Assembly (NCBI RefSeq): GCF_017874215.1 | Contig: NZ_JAGGLB010000004.1 | Location: forward strand, 124,001 to 188,000 | From: Paenibacillus eucommiae | GTDB lineage: Bacteria; Bacillota; Bacilli; Paenibacillales; NBRC-103111 | Reading direction: 5' to 3' | Length of the DNA: 64,000 nt | In this document: positions 10,229-17,669 of the stretch, in pieces | Numbering within the stretch: the stretch's first letter is position 1 | Layout of the letters: each line of letters opens with the position of its first letter | Translations under genes and position numbers: made by a program | The notes under the pieces: generated by a model | The model's input: the letters and a program-made list of their open reading frames with translations, nothing else | What the model was told of the DNA's origin: nothing | Databases searched by the model: none

Positions 10229-10260
10229 AAGTAAATACACACTTTCTCACTATGTTTGCA
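10229..10260 (-). promoter_or_regulatory. Shared 32-bp operator-like element, copy 2
   Basis: Matches the copy at 13435-13466 in 30 of 32 positions (blocks AAGTAAATACACACTT and TCTCAC, ending GTTTGCA). It lies 98 bp before the lipoprotein start, inside the gap after the oxidoreductase gene. Its presence shows that the lipoprotein gene likely has its own regulated promoter. Confidence 0.65.
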
Positions 10261-10272
10261 ATGACTCACCTT

Positions 10273-11436
10273 TTAGCAAGTTGGCATTAAGCACCAAGCA
10301 ATTTCCTTAAAAGTATGCGTTTCAGCCGACTCCTTAGCCTTCAAGCACATCAATGCGCTTAAAAGACCCGCATCCAGAGATGTCCCAGATTTCTCTTTGC
10401 CTTGCATAACCTTCAGAAAGTTACTAGCAAGTGCGGCATCTCCGCCACCATGCGACATTTGTGAGGAGTCCACCTGGTAGGTTTCAATTCTGGACGTATG
10501 ATGCATATATACTTTGGCAATGTCGGTATTCCAATCAAACTCTACCGTGCCCTTGTAGCCCAGAAGCCTGGAACCCCGAACAGCTGCGGCTTTTCTCGCA
10601 AAGAAATTATGAGAGTAGCTTACATGCATGCCTGATTCATATTGAATCAAAGCGCTGCCTGAGTCCTCATTGCCCGTATCTTTGGCGAAGGAACACATAT
10701 CTCCGTGGGATAGCTCAGCTTGAAAGAACTTTTGGACAAATGGGCTTTCCGGGCAGCTTTTAAATTCATCGCAATCTTTGCAGTACAGCCCTTCAGGTTT
10801 GTCGCCTTTGAATATCTGCTTCGATTTCATCGCGCATATCGTTACAGGCTTTAATCCTAAAAGGTAATTGATATAATCAAAATCATGTGTAGCCTTTTGG
10901 AGAAATAGCCCTCCGGTTTCCCTTTCGTCCCTGTACCAGTTGTGGAAATACACGCCGCCATACGGCACATTATTGATCGCTTGCACATGTTCTACCGTTC
11001 CTAATTTCCCCGAATCTACAATTCCCTTAACAAGCTTAAGTAAAGGTGTATTTCGGAGCGGAAAAGATACAACAACCTCACTCTCCGAGGCGGCAGCAGC
11101 TTCCTTAAGGGACAGCAAATCCTCCATCGTTGTAGCTACAGGCTTTTCCAGAAAAAGAGGCAGATTTCTCTTCAATACTTTCTTAGCCATCCTCGTATGC
11201 AAGGAGCATCTGGTACCAATCAGCACCCCATCCAGCTGCTCTTTGTCTAACATTTCATCGGCATCCGAATACATAGTTATCGCTGCTGTGTTTCTCCCTT
11301 TTTCTGCGAGCTGCTCGCTTACTTTATGGATGTTGATATCCGTAATGGCTGCAAGCTCTACGCCCAAATCAAATTGCAGCAGTTGATCGACAATCATTTC
11401 TATTCTAAGGCCAAAGCCGATTACACCTATTCTCAT
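10273..11436 (-). CDS. Gfo/Idh/MocA family oxidoreductase
   Basis: A 387-residue NAD(P)-dependent sugar oxidoreductase. The N-terminal Rossmann fold starts MRIGVIGFG, and the family motif EKPVA lies near residue 97. The helix KATHDFDYINYLLG fits the second domain. A cluster YCKDCDEFKSCPESP near residue 218 could bind a metal, which is not usual for the family core. Such enzymes oxidise or epimerise sugars or their derivatives; the substrate cannot be told from sequence. It is 60 bp downstream of the second permease gene and is probably in the same operon, so it likely acts on the imported sugar. Confidence 0.8.
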   Translation of the reverse strand: MRIGVIGFGLRIEMIVDQLLQFDLGVELAAITDINIHKVSEQLAEKGRNTAAITMYSDADEMLDKEQLDGVLIGTRCSLHTRMAKKVLKRNLPLFLEKPVATTMEDLLSLKEAAAASESEVVVSFPLRNTPLLKLVKGIVDSGKLGTVEHVQAINNVPYGGVYFHNWYRDERETGGLFLQKATHDFDYINYLLGLKPVTICAMKSKQIFKGDKPEGLYCKDCDEFKSCPESPFVQKFFQAELSHGDMCSFAKDTGNEDSGSALIQYESGMHVSYSHNFFARKAAAVRGSRLLGYKGTVEFDWNTDIAKVYMHHTSRIETYQVDSSQMSHGGGDAALASNFLKVMQGKEKSGTSLDAGLLSALMCLKAKESAETHTFKEIAWCLMPTC

Positions 11437-11496
11437 CGTGTTTCTCCTTCAATATTTCTTCAATATAAATCGTACAGCTTTGCGCATGCATAATTT

Positions 11497-12375
11497 CTAT
11501 GATTTAACAGCTCCCAGTGTCATCCCTTTAGTAAAGTATTTCTGCAGGAACGGATACACACAAAGAATGGGCACCATCACAATAATAATAACAGCCGATT
11601 GTATCGTCCTTGTTGTAATGCTCTGAAAATCCTTGAGATAAATTAAGCTTTGCGCATCTTGAATCGTTGCATTCTGAATCAGTCTGGTCAGCTGCAAATT
11701 AATAGGCCATAAATTCTTGTTATCCAGAAATACATAGGGGATAAAATAATTATTCCATGACGCTATAGCTGAGAACAACACGAAAGTGGCGATAAGCGGC
11801 TTAGAGATCGGCATAATAATCTGGAAGAGCAGCGTCATATGACTCGCACCGTCTATATAGGCTGCCTCTCTAATCGCTGACGGTATTTGTTCAAAAAACG
11901 ATTTAAAAATAATAACCGTAAAGAAACTCATCGTTCCAATAAGGATAATCGGAAAGATCGTATCATACATATGCAGCACTTTCCTCGTGATGAAATACAG
12001 GGGCACAATCCCACCGCTGAAATAGCCGGTAATCAGCATATAGATCGTCAGGATTTTCTTCCCTTTAAATTCACTAACGGTTAGCGGATAAGCCAGCATC
12101 GGCGTGAACACGATTACAACCAGTGTATAAGCAATTGCATAACCGATGGAGTTCAAATACATTCTTATAATGCTCGGATCCTTAAGCAAATACTGATAAG
12201 ATTCCAGCGTAAAGCCATACGATTTAAACCATACAGCCCGCCCTCCCAATTCTGCAGCATCGCTGACGGAGAGTAAAAGCACCCTGAACAGCGGATATAC
12301 GAATGTGAACGATAAAACAAAAAGCAGAATATACAAGAAAACATCGAAGCTGGTCAACTTCCTTTTCATTTTCAA
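11497..12375 (-). CDS. Carbohydrate ABC transporter permease (YtcP/YesQ-like)
   Basis: A 292-residue membrane protein with about six hydrophobic segments and the permease signature EAAYIDGASHMTLLFQIIMP near residues 165-185, the loop that contacts the ATPase. It belongs to the MalG-like half of CUT1 transporters. It starts 21 bp after the first permease gene, so the two should be co-translated to form the channel. The C-terminus (QKYFTKGMTLGAVKS) is typical of the YtcP group. Confidence 0.9.
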   Translation of the reverse strand: MKMKRKLTSFDVFLYILLFVLSFTFVYPLFRVLLLSVSDAAELGGRAVWFKSYGFTLESYQYLLKDPSIIRMYLNSIGYAIAYTLVVIVFTPMLAYPLTVSEFKGKKILTIYMLITGYFSGGIVPLYFITRKVLHMYDTIFPIILIGTMSFFTVIIFKSFFEQIPSAIREAAYIDGASHMTLLFQIIMPISKPLIATFVLFSAIASWNNYFIPYVFLDNKNLWPINLQLTRLIQNATIQDAQSLIYLKDFQSITTRTIQSAVIIIVMVPILCVYPFLQKYFTKGMTLGAVKS

Positions 12376-12396
12376 CCTTCCCCCTTTCCTGGAGCT

Positions 12397-13368
12397 TTAG
12401 AACAGTGATGCTTTGCCTAACCTTTTGGACACTTGATTTGCGAATAAGACTAGTAACGTTGAGACGACCGAGAAAACGAAATTTACAGCTGTTGAATAAC
12501 TGGCGCTTACCCCTTCTATGCCTGCACGATATACATAAGTACCTACCGTGTCTGCGGTTTCATAGGTTAACGGGTTATACATCAAGAGATTTCGCTGAAA
12601 ATCTGACCCTGTTGAATTAGCCGATGAGAGAAAAGCGCCAATCTGCATAATGAATAACAAGGTAACCGTGGGCATAATGGAGGGAACAGTAATGTACCAC
12701 ATTTGCTTAAAGCGTCCCGCACCGTCCATAACAGCCGACTCATACATCTCCTGATTGATCCCCGCTATGGCCGCCAAATACAGAATAGAAGAAAAACCAA
12801 TCGTATTCCACAAACCGGATATGCCGAAAATGGATCTGTAAGCGCTGGGGTCCGCCAGCAAATCTGTCATTTCACTTCCTGTAAAATATGAAAGCAGCGT
12901 AACAACGCCTGTCGTCGGGTCCAGCAGATCACGGATCAGCCCTACAAGAATAACCATGGAAATAAAGAAGGGAAATACCGAAATGGACTGCACGATTTTC
13001 TTGTATCTGGTATTCTTAACCTCGTTTAATAGCAACGCGAATATCACCGGAAAAGGAAACAGAGCCAACCCCCAGACTCCGAAGGCAATGGTGTTTTTGG
13101 TTATACGTCCCAGATAGGGATCCTTGAAGAAATCAATAAAATGCTTAAGCCCCACCCACTCACTTCCAAAAAAGCCCCTCACCGGCGAATAGTTCTCAAA
13201 TGCCATCAACAAACCAAAAATAGGCAAGTAACTGAACAGGAAAAAAATCAAAACACCTGGCAGTATCATCAGATATAAACTGTAATTTTTTTTCAAAAAA
13301 TGCACAAAGCGATTACTTCGAATAGCTGTTTGATTCGTTTGACTAACAGTATGACTTTGCATCTGCAT
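12397..13368 (-). CDS. Carbohydrate ABC transporter permease (LplB-like)
   Basis: The MalF-like half of the CUT1 transporter. The frame is open further upstream (to a GTG at 13446), but that stretch overlaps the operator-like element. I choose the ATG at 13368 (MQMQSHTV) with AAGGA upstream; the ATG at 13362 with AAGGGG is equally possible. Six hydrophobic segments and the loop YESAVMDGAGRFKQMWYITV are visible. It is first in a likely operon with the second permease and the oxidoreductase. Confidence 0.88.
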   Translation of the reverse strand: MQMQSHTVSQTNQTAIRSNRFVHFLKKNYSLYLMILPGVLIFFLFSYLPIFGLLMAFENYSPVRGFFGSEWVGLKHFIDFFKDPYLGRITKNTIAFGVWGLALFPFPVIFALLLNEVKNTRYKKIVQSISVFPFFISMVILVGLIRDLLDPTTGVVTLLSYFTGSEMTDLLADPSAYRSIFGISGLWNTIGFSSILYLAAIAGINQEMYESAVMDGAGRFKQMWYITVPSIMPTVTLLFIMQIGAFLSSANSTGSDFQRNLLMYNPLTYETADTVGTYVYRAGIEGVSASYSTAVNFVFSVVSTLLVLFANQVSKRLGKASLF

Positions 13369-13434
13369 CCCCTTTTCCTTATGCGCTGAAAATATCTCCG
13401 TCTCGAGTTCTAATTTACCCGCCTTTCGGGCATG

Positions 13435-13466
13435 AAGTAAATGCACACTTTCTCACTTTGTTTGCA
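13435..13466 (-). promoter_or_regulatory. Shared 32-bp operator-like element, copy 3
   Basis: Blocks AAGTAAATGCACACTT and TCTCACTTTGTTTGCA. It is the best match to both other copies and lies 67 bp before the chosen permease start. On the minus strand it contains TTTACT at its downstream edge, which could serve as a -35 hexamer in all three places. No regulator has been shown to bind it. Confidence 0.65.
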
Positions 13467-13483
13467 AAGACACACATTTGATT

Positions 13484-14150
13484 GAAAAACCGCCTTTGTG
13501 GCTTCCTTTGAGGTGCCTGTTCGAGACTTGGGAGCGTTACGGGAGGGAATGGCTGTGGGCTCCAGCCGCTGTTAAAGATTTGTTCCCTGAATGGAATCGA
13601 TGAGGAGGTAGGAACAAATCTTTAAAGGCGGACGCTATCGCTCTTCCACCCACAGCCATTCCCTCTCTCAGTTACAATCGCACGAATCGCATGAACACCC
13701 AGCTCAAACGGACAGCCAGCAAGTGTTTTTCTCTTGGCTGGAGGGGATTTCCTAGCGGGTGAGGCGCTGGGGATGAAGACCTGCTACTTTAACGATGTTT
13801 TTGAGGCTGTCGATTAACTGTGGATTAAAAATACGAACCTCTAAAAATCAATTTTTTGTGAGAAAAACGTCGCTTTTCACCCCGAAAAATCGATTTAAAC
13901 AGGTTTAAGTGGCAAGTTTTGATCGATTTCAGTAAACGTTTTGAGTTGCACACAGTTAATCGACAGCCTCTTTTTCATCGTTAAAAACATCAGGTTGGGC
14001 CAAAAAGTTATTTTAACAATGAAAAACATCGTTAAAATCCCTTTTTATCCTCCAGACGGGCCATCCGTCCTCTTTTAGCGATGATAATCATCGTTAAAGT
14101 GCTGGTTGCCCTGCAAACAATTACTTTAACGATGAAAAACATCGTTAAGT
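13484..14150. repeat. Composite intergenic repeat, longest copy (with hairpin core and four AACGATG hairpins)
   Basis: The element starts with a short GC hairpin and CTTTGAGG. A core follows with a perfect 17-bp outer stem (13543-13559 with 13649-13665, GAGGGAATGGCTGTGGG) and a perfect 15-bp inner stem (13572-13586 with 13611-13625, TTAAAGATTTGTTCC). Next come AACACC/AGCTCAAACGGACAGCC, a CTTGGCTGG hairpin, and four palindromes of the TTTAACGATG/CATCGTTAAA type at 13788-13985 (split by an insertion), 14011-14037, 14073-14098 and 14123-14149. Copies of parts occur near 8.3, 24.2, 27.2, 40.4 and 63.3 kb. No gene was seen in this stretch. Confidence 0.85.
13803..13970. mobile_element. 168-bp MITE-like insertion
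   Basis: The ends are perfect 20-bp inverted repeats starting GAGGCTGTCGATTAACTGTG. The element is flanked on both sides by TTTTT, and removing it with one TTTTT restores the hairpin AACGATGTTTTTCATCGTTA. The uninterrupted form of that hairpin and the bases after it are present at 24474-24500 and 63339-63364. It has no reading frame, so it must have been moved by a transposase encoded elsewhere. The IS family was not identified. Confidence 0.85.
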
Positions 14151-14308
14151 GAAGCTCGGGCCCAATCGATGCGGCAGAATCTGAAAAACCGCACACAATT
14201 TGCTTGCGCTGGGCCCCAGCAGCGGAATGTATGAAAAAAACTGCACATAGTGGTTGGCTTAACCTTGCAACATTAGGCTGCTACGTGGCTTAAGCTTTCT
14301 TATCTTCT

Positions 14309-14330
14309 CAAAAAGACGCCTTTCGGCGTC
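14309..14330 (-). terminator. Rho-independent terminator for the glycosidase transcript
   Basis: On the minus strand the stem GACGCC / GGCGTC with a GAAA loop is followed by TTTTTG. It lies 427 bp past the stop of the 878-residue glycosidase gene, beyond the 51-bp tandem repeats, so those repeats are probably transcribed with that gene. The sequence CTCTTGATG on the other side resembles the left module of the composite repeat. Confidence 0.75.
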
Positions 14331-14455
14331 TCTTGATGTCTGTTTATGAGGTGTATAGATAAGGGACAAACTTTTAACCCGTTTGCTAGATCTTCTCTTC
14401 TCTTTCTTTCCCCACTATTGTCAGGTTAAGCCGGCCAAAGTGTGCGGTCTTCCGT

Positions 14456-14698
14456 CTACATTCGGCCACTTCGGCCCCCGCGTAAGTACATTGGGGTCGA
14501 TTTTCCGCCTACATTGGCCGCTTCGACCCTGCGTAACCACATTGGGGTCGGTTTTTCGCCTACATTGGCCGCTTCAGCCGCGCGTAACCACATTGGGGTC
14601 GGTTTTTCACCTACATTTGCCGCTTCGAGCCTGCGTAACCACATTAGGGTCGGTTTTTCACCTACATTCGGCCGTTTCAGATTTGGGCATGCCTGCAT
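14456..14698 (-). CDS. Possible small protein made of 17-residue repeats
   Basis: An 80-codon frame that coincides with the 51-bp tandem repeats. It encodes four copies of a unit like AANVGEKPTPMWLRR. It lies 58 bp downstream of the glycosidase stop and before the terminator, so it would be transcribed. Because 51 is a multiple of three, other frames are open too, and no good ribosome binding site was seen. It may be a real repeat peptide or only repeat DNA. Confidence 0.3.
   Translation of the reverse strand: MQACPNLKRPNVGEKPTLMWLRRLEAANVGEKPTPMWLRAAEAANVGEKPTPMWLRRVEAANVGGKSTPMYLRGGRSGRM
14458..14680. repeat. 51-bp tandem repeat, about 4.3 units
   Basis: Units begin at 14458, 14511, 14562, 14613 and 14664. 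The first interval is 53 bp and the rest are exactly 51 bp. Each unit reads ACATTGGCCGCTTCG, then GCGTAACCACATTGGGGTCG, then GTTTTTCGCCT, with a few changes. It is a tandem array without unique spacers, so it is not a CRISPR. Confidence 0.9.
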
Positions 14699-14756
14699 GC
14701 CTTCCTTCCTTCACTCCCGTCCTTCCTTTCCGTCCATTCCCCGGACAGAGTCCCTT

Positions 14757-17393
14757 TCATGCAAATTCCAAGATGACTTGGACTTGCATGATGGAACCCG
14801 TTGTTTGGATATGAACGGTTTCTTTATCAGCATCATACCGTCCACCACTTACACTACGTGCACGTTTGCTGTGCGGATGAGGCAGCCGGATTTCAATCGT
14901 CTCCGGGATTCGATCGGAATGGAATTCGATATGGGCCGTAATTCGGCCATGGCCATGATTCACATCCGATTCGATCTCCATCGAGAAAGGGCCGAAGTAG
15001 CTGGCTGCACGGCGCAGTGAGATGCGCTTGCCTTGCTCCAGCCATGCTCTCGGGATACCAGGCAGCAGCCTCAAGGTCAGCTGCTCCTCCATATAGAGCA
15101 TCCAGCGGCACTGCATGAGAAACCAGCCTTCCTCATGTGTCTTGTGCGGACTGGCATGCCAGTAGTGCTCCCAGAAGGAGTAGGTTTCCCGGTCTGCCAA
15201 GCCGGCAAGTCCGTTATAGAATGCTTTAAGGAATGCCTTCGTCTCTCCCCGCTTCAGATGAATCCAAGGATGAATGCTGTAATAAGGCTGGCTTAAGGCC
15301 ACGTTATGCAGACACATCAGCTCGTTGTGATACTGAAGCAGGAAGGTCGTTTCTTCTTCATTCGGCTGCAGCACTTCTTGAATGACCAGATACAAGGGAC
15401 CCAGCATCGAATCGCGGGCTACCATAGAGCCATGCGTGCCCCATTTGCCACCATCCGCGTACAAGGAAACTGGTCCCCGATAATCTGCCCACGGAGCACT
15501 GGTTGGCACCCAGCTTCCATCGCCAAGGGGTACAACCGGAGACTGCGACATTGTTTCTCTGAGCGAGTGAACGATATCTTGTTTAAGCCCGTTTGCTTCC
15601 ATGTCTATTTTTTCGGATAACGATTTATCGCTAAGCAGCAGCATCTCTGCCAATCGCTTTAAACCCACATAAGCAAAGCCATTGAGCATATAGGAGCGGA
15701 ATGGATCTTCGGGATCTGCCGTCTTCCCCTCCAGCATCCCATATCCTTTGCCTCTAAGCTCATCAAGCAAATTGCGATTGCGCCAAGCTGATAAATACTC
15801 ATAAGCCTTGATTAACTGAGGCTTGATGCGGCTAATCCAGGCTTCGTCATGTACATAACGATAATGTTCGCCCATACTCCACAGCGCAGCACCCGTCTCC
15901 AGCATATAGCCGCCAAAATTCTGGATAAACCCGCTTTCATGCTGCTTATCAAGGAAAAATTGCAGAGAGCGCTCAGCCAGTTGATGCGCCCCAACAGAGT
16001 CGAGATATTGAATGATCGGAGAGCTTTCGGAACCAATCGCGGTATAGACACCTATCGTTGGCACCAACGTTGGATCAGACTCAAGTCCGTAGCTGATTAG
16101 ATCCAAATGCATAAAGCCTGCCTGCATCATCTCAGCGATTCTTGGCTCCGGCAGCTCGACAGATGTTGTCTGCTGCAGCTTCGACTTCCAGAAATTCAAG
16201 CATTCTTGATGCCTGATATCAAAGTTTTGTTGGCGGAGCTGCTCAGCTCTAAGCCGGCTTATCGGACGATGCGGAATATAAAATTCGAAAGTAACACTTT
16301 CACCCGGCTTCAGCAGTACGGCCACTTCCTCCTGCGGCAGCGGCTCTCCGTTGAGCTTGGAAACTGCGAATACGCTGTCTGACGGGTACATTGCAAATCC
16401 GCTTAGTCCATCAAATTTACAAGGTAGCTTTCCTGGGAACGGGTTTTTGAACCAGGCATACCTTGGTACACGAGCATCGTTCGTGGCGACCGTTTTCGAA
16501 TAGTAAACCGTCTCTTCTTGTGGATTCAGCTCCTGCTCGGCAATTTGCTCATATTCCGCTTGCTGCTGTGCAGTAAACATGAAACCAATCCCATATTGAT
16601 CTGCAGCGAGGTAGTGGGTTCCCCGTATCGTTTGTGCATGCAATGGAGAAGCCTCGTAGGATGCAAAAGCCACATTGTCATACCGAATATCATCGTCCTG
16701 AATCGTGCAATGGGCAATGGGATAGATACGTTCCTCCAAGCTTCGGGAAACCTGATAGTCACATCCTAATCCTCTGCCTAACAAATAATAATACTGAACG
16801 GGAGATTCATTCGTTTCTGGAATGTGCACCCTCTGCCCGTGGAATCTTGGACGTATGCAGTCCCAAGGACGGTCATCATCACTATCGCCCACGCCACGGA
16901 AGTCAGCTTCAAATATCCGCACATCTCTCGATAAGCCGAGCCAGATTGGACACGTTAAAGCTCTCGTAGTCACGGCTGCCGCTTCGTAGGACTCCTCCGG
17001 CTCCGCTTCAATTTGCTGGAGCTTCGTGAGTATTCCCTTTTTAACAATTTCCGCAACCAGCTGTTCATAATCATGAGAATTTCCAGCATCGGTAACTATA
17101 ACCCCGTATTCACGAATATAGATAGGGTAGTCCGAGGATACATCACGCAGAAAAAAACTAAAAGAATGCTGCTCCGTTTGAACCGCAATAATCGTGGAAA
17201 AGGCACCAAGTTTCGTATTTTCTTTGCTAATCGTCAAGATCAATTCCCCAGGTTTATTCACATAAAATTTTTGATTCGTAGGCTCGTAGCCCCCATGACC
17301 GCACAAAACTTCGCCATGCTCGATTTCAGCATGTTGAATGGCAATGGATCCGTCTTTTACGCCATCTTTCCAAACAATTGCTATTTTTTTCAT
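14757..17393 (-). CDS. Six-hairpin glycosidase-like protein
   Basis: An 878-residue protein without a signal peptide, so probably cytoplasmic. The N-terminal ~400 residues are beta-rich, and the remainder has the alternating helix pattern of an (alpha/alpha)6 barrel (for example EHYRYVHDEAWISRIKPQL and DGSWVPTSAPWADYRGP). A beta domain closes the C-terminus (SVSGGRYDADKETVHI). This is the plan of several glycoside hydrolase families, including rhamnosidases and phosphorylases, but I cannot name the family or the acid/base residues. The start is the ATG at 17393 with GGAGGTGCTGGT before it. It is divergent from the AraC sensor-regulator at 17670, which is the natural candidate to control it. 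Confidence 0.75.
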   Translation of the reverse strand: MKKIAIVWKDGVKDGSIAIQHAEIEHGEVLCGHGGYEPTNQKFYVNKPGELILTISKENTKLGAFSTIIAVQTEQHSFSFFLRDVSSDYPIYIREYGVIVTDAGNSHDYEQLVAEIVKKGILTKLQQIEAEPEESYEAAAVTTRALTCPIWLGLSRDVRIFEADFRGVGDSDDDRPWDCIRPRFHGQRVHIPETNESPVQYYYLLGRGLGCDYQVSRSLEERIYPIAHCTIQDDDIRYDNVAFASYEASPLHAQTIRGTHYLAADQYGIGFMFTAQQQAEYEQIAEQELNPQEETVYYSKTVATNDARVPRYAWFKNPFPGKLPCKFDGLSGFAMYPSDSVFAVSKLNGEPLPQEEVAVLLKPGESVTFEFYIPHRPISRLRAEQLRQQNFDIRHQECLNFWKSKLQQTTSVELPEPRIAEMMQAGFMHLDLISYGLESDPTLVPTIGVYTAIGSESSPIIQYLDSVGAHQLAERSLQFFLDKQHESGFIQNFGGYMLETGAALWSMGEHYRYVHDEAWISRIKPQLIKAYEYLSAWRNRNLLDELRGKGYGMLEGKTADPEDPFRSYMLNGFAYVGLKRLAEMLLLSDKSLSEKIDMEANGLKQDIVHSLRETMSQSPVVPLGDGSWVPTSAPWADYRGPVSLYADGGKWGTHGSMVARDSMLGPLYLVIQEVLQPNEEETTFLLQYHNELMCLHNVALSQPYYSIHPWIHLKRGETKAFLKAFYNGLAGLADRETYSFWEHYWHASPHKTHEEGWFLMQCRWMLYMEEQLTLRLLPGIPRAWLEQGKRISLRRAASYFGPFSMEIESDVNHGHGRITAHIEFHSDRIPETIEIRLPHPHSKRARSVSGGRYDADKETVHIQTTGSIMQVQVILEFA

Positions 17394-17669
17394 ACCAGCA
17401 CCTCCAAAGGTTTCGTATTGCAGTTTCTACGACTTCAAGTTAAGATAGGAAAAAAGGACAAAACAATCATACTCACTCGCCTTCAACCTCCCGCATAAAT
17501 CCTATTTTTCAATCGAATCATACATTCAGAGCCAACTCTTGTCAACAATCGACCGTTGATTTTACCTGGATTTTATTTTATACTACTCTATAAATTTACA
17601 TAATTTATCCATCACAGCAGGTCTGCAAGCGTTCTCATATCAATCTATACATGGAATGGAGTGTACACG
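17394..17669. other. Divergent promoter region
   Basis: About 276 bases between the glycosidase and the AraC regulator, with no gene seen. It contains the regulator promoter described separately and presumably the glycosidase promoter, which I could not place. The shared 32-bp element of the transporter genes is absent here. Confidence 0.5.
17556..17584 (+). promoter_or_regulatory. Sigma-A type promoter of the AraC regulator
   Basis: TTGATT at 17556-17561, a 17-bp spacer, and TATACT at 17579-17584, about 85 bp before the start codon. Spacing and hexamers fit a housekeeping promoter. Confidence 0.65.

Noticed and set aside
13543..13665. Simple transcription terminator for the permease operon
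   Set aside because: It lies upstream of the permease gene, is repeated elsewhere with the same sequence, and has two nested stems without a U-run.
14458..14680. Possible CRISPR array
   Set aside because: The units are joined end to end and nearly identical, with no unique spacers and no cas genes near.
14442..15020. Plus-strand open frame of about 190 codons across the 51-bp repeats and the glycosidase end
   Set aside because: It is open only because the repeat length is a multiple of three and then runs antisense to the glycosidase gene; no ribosome binding site and no family pattern.
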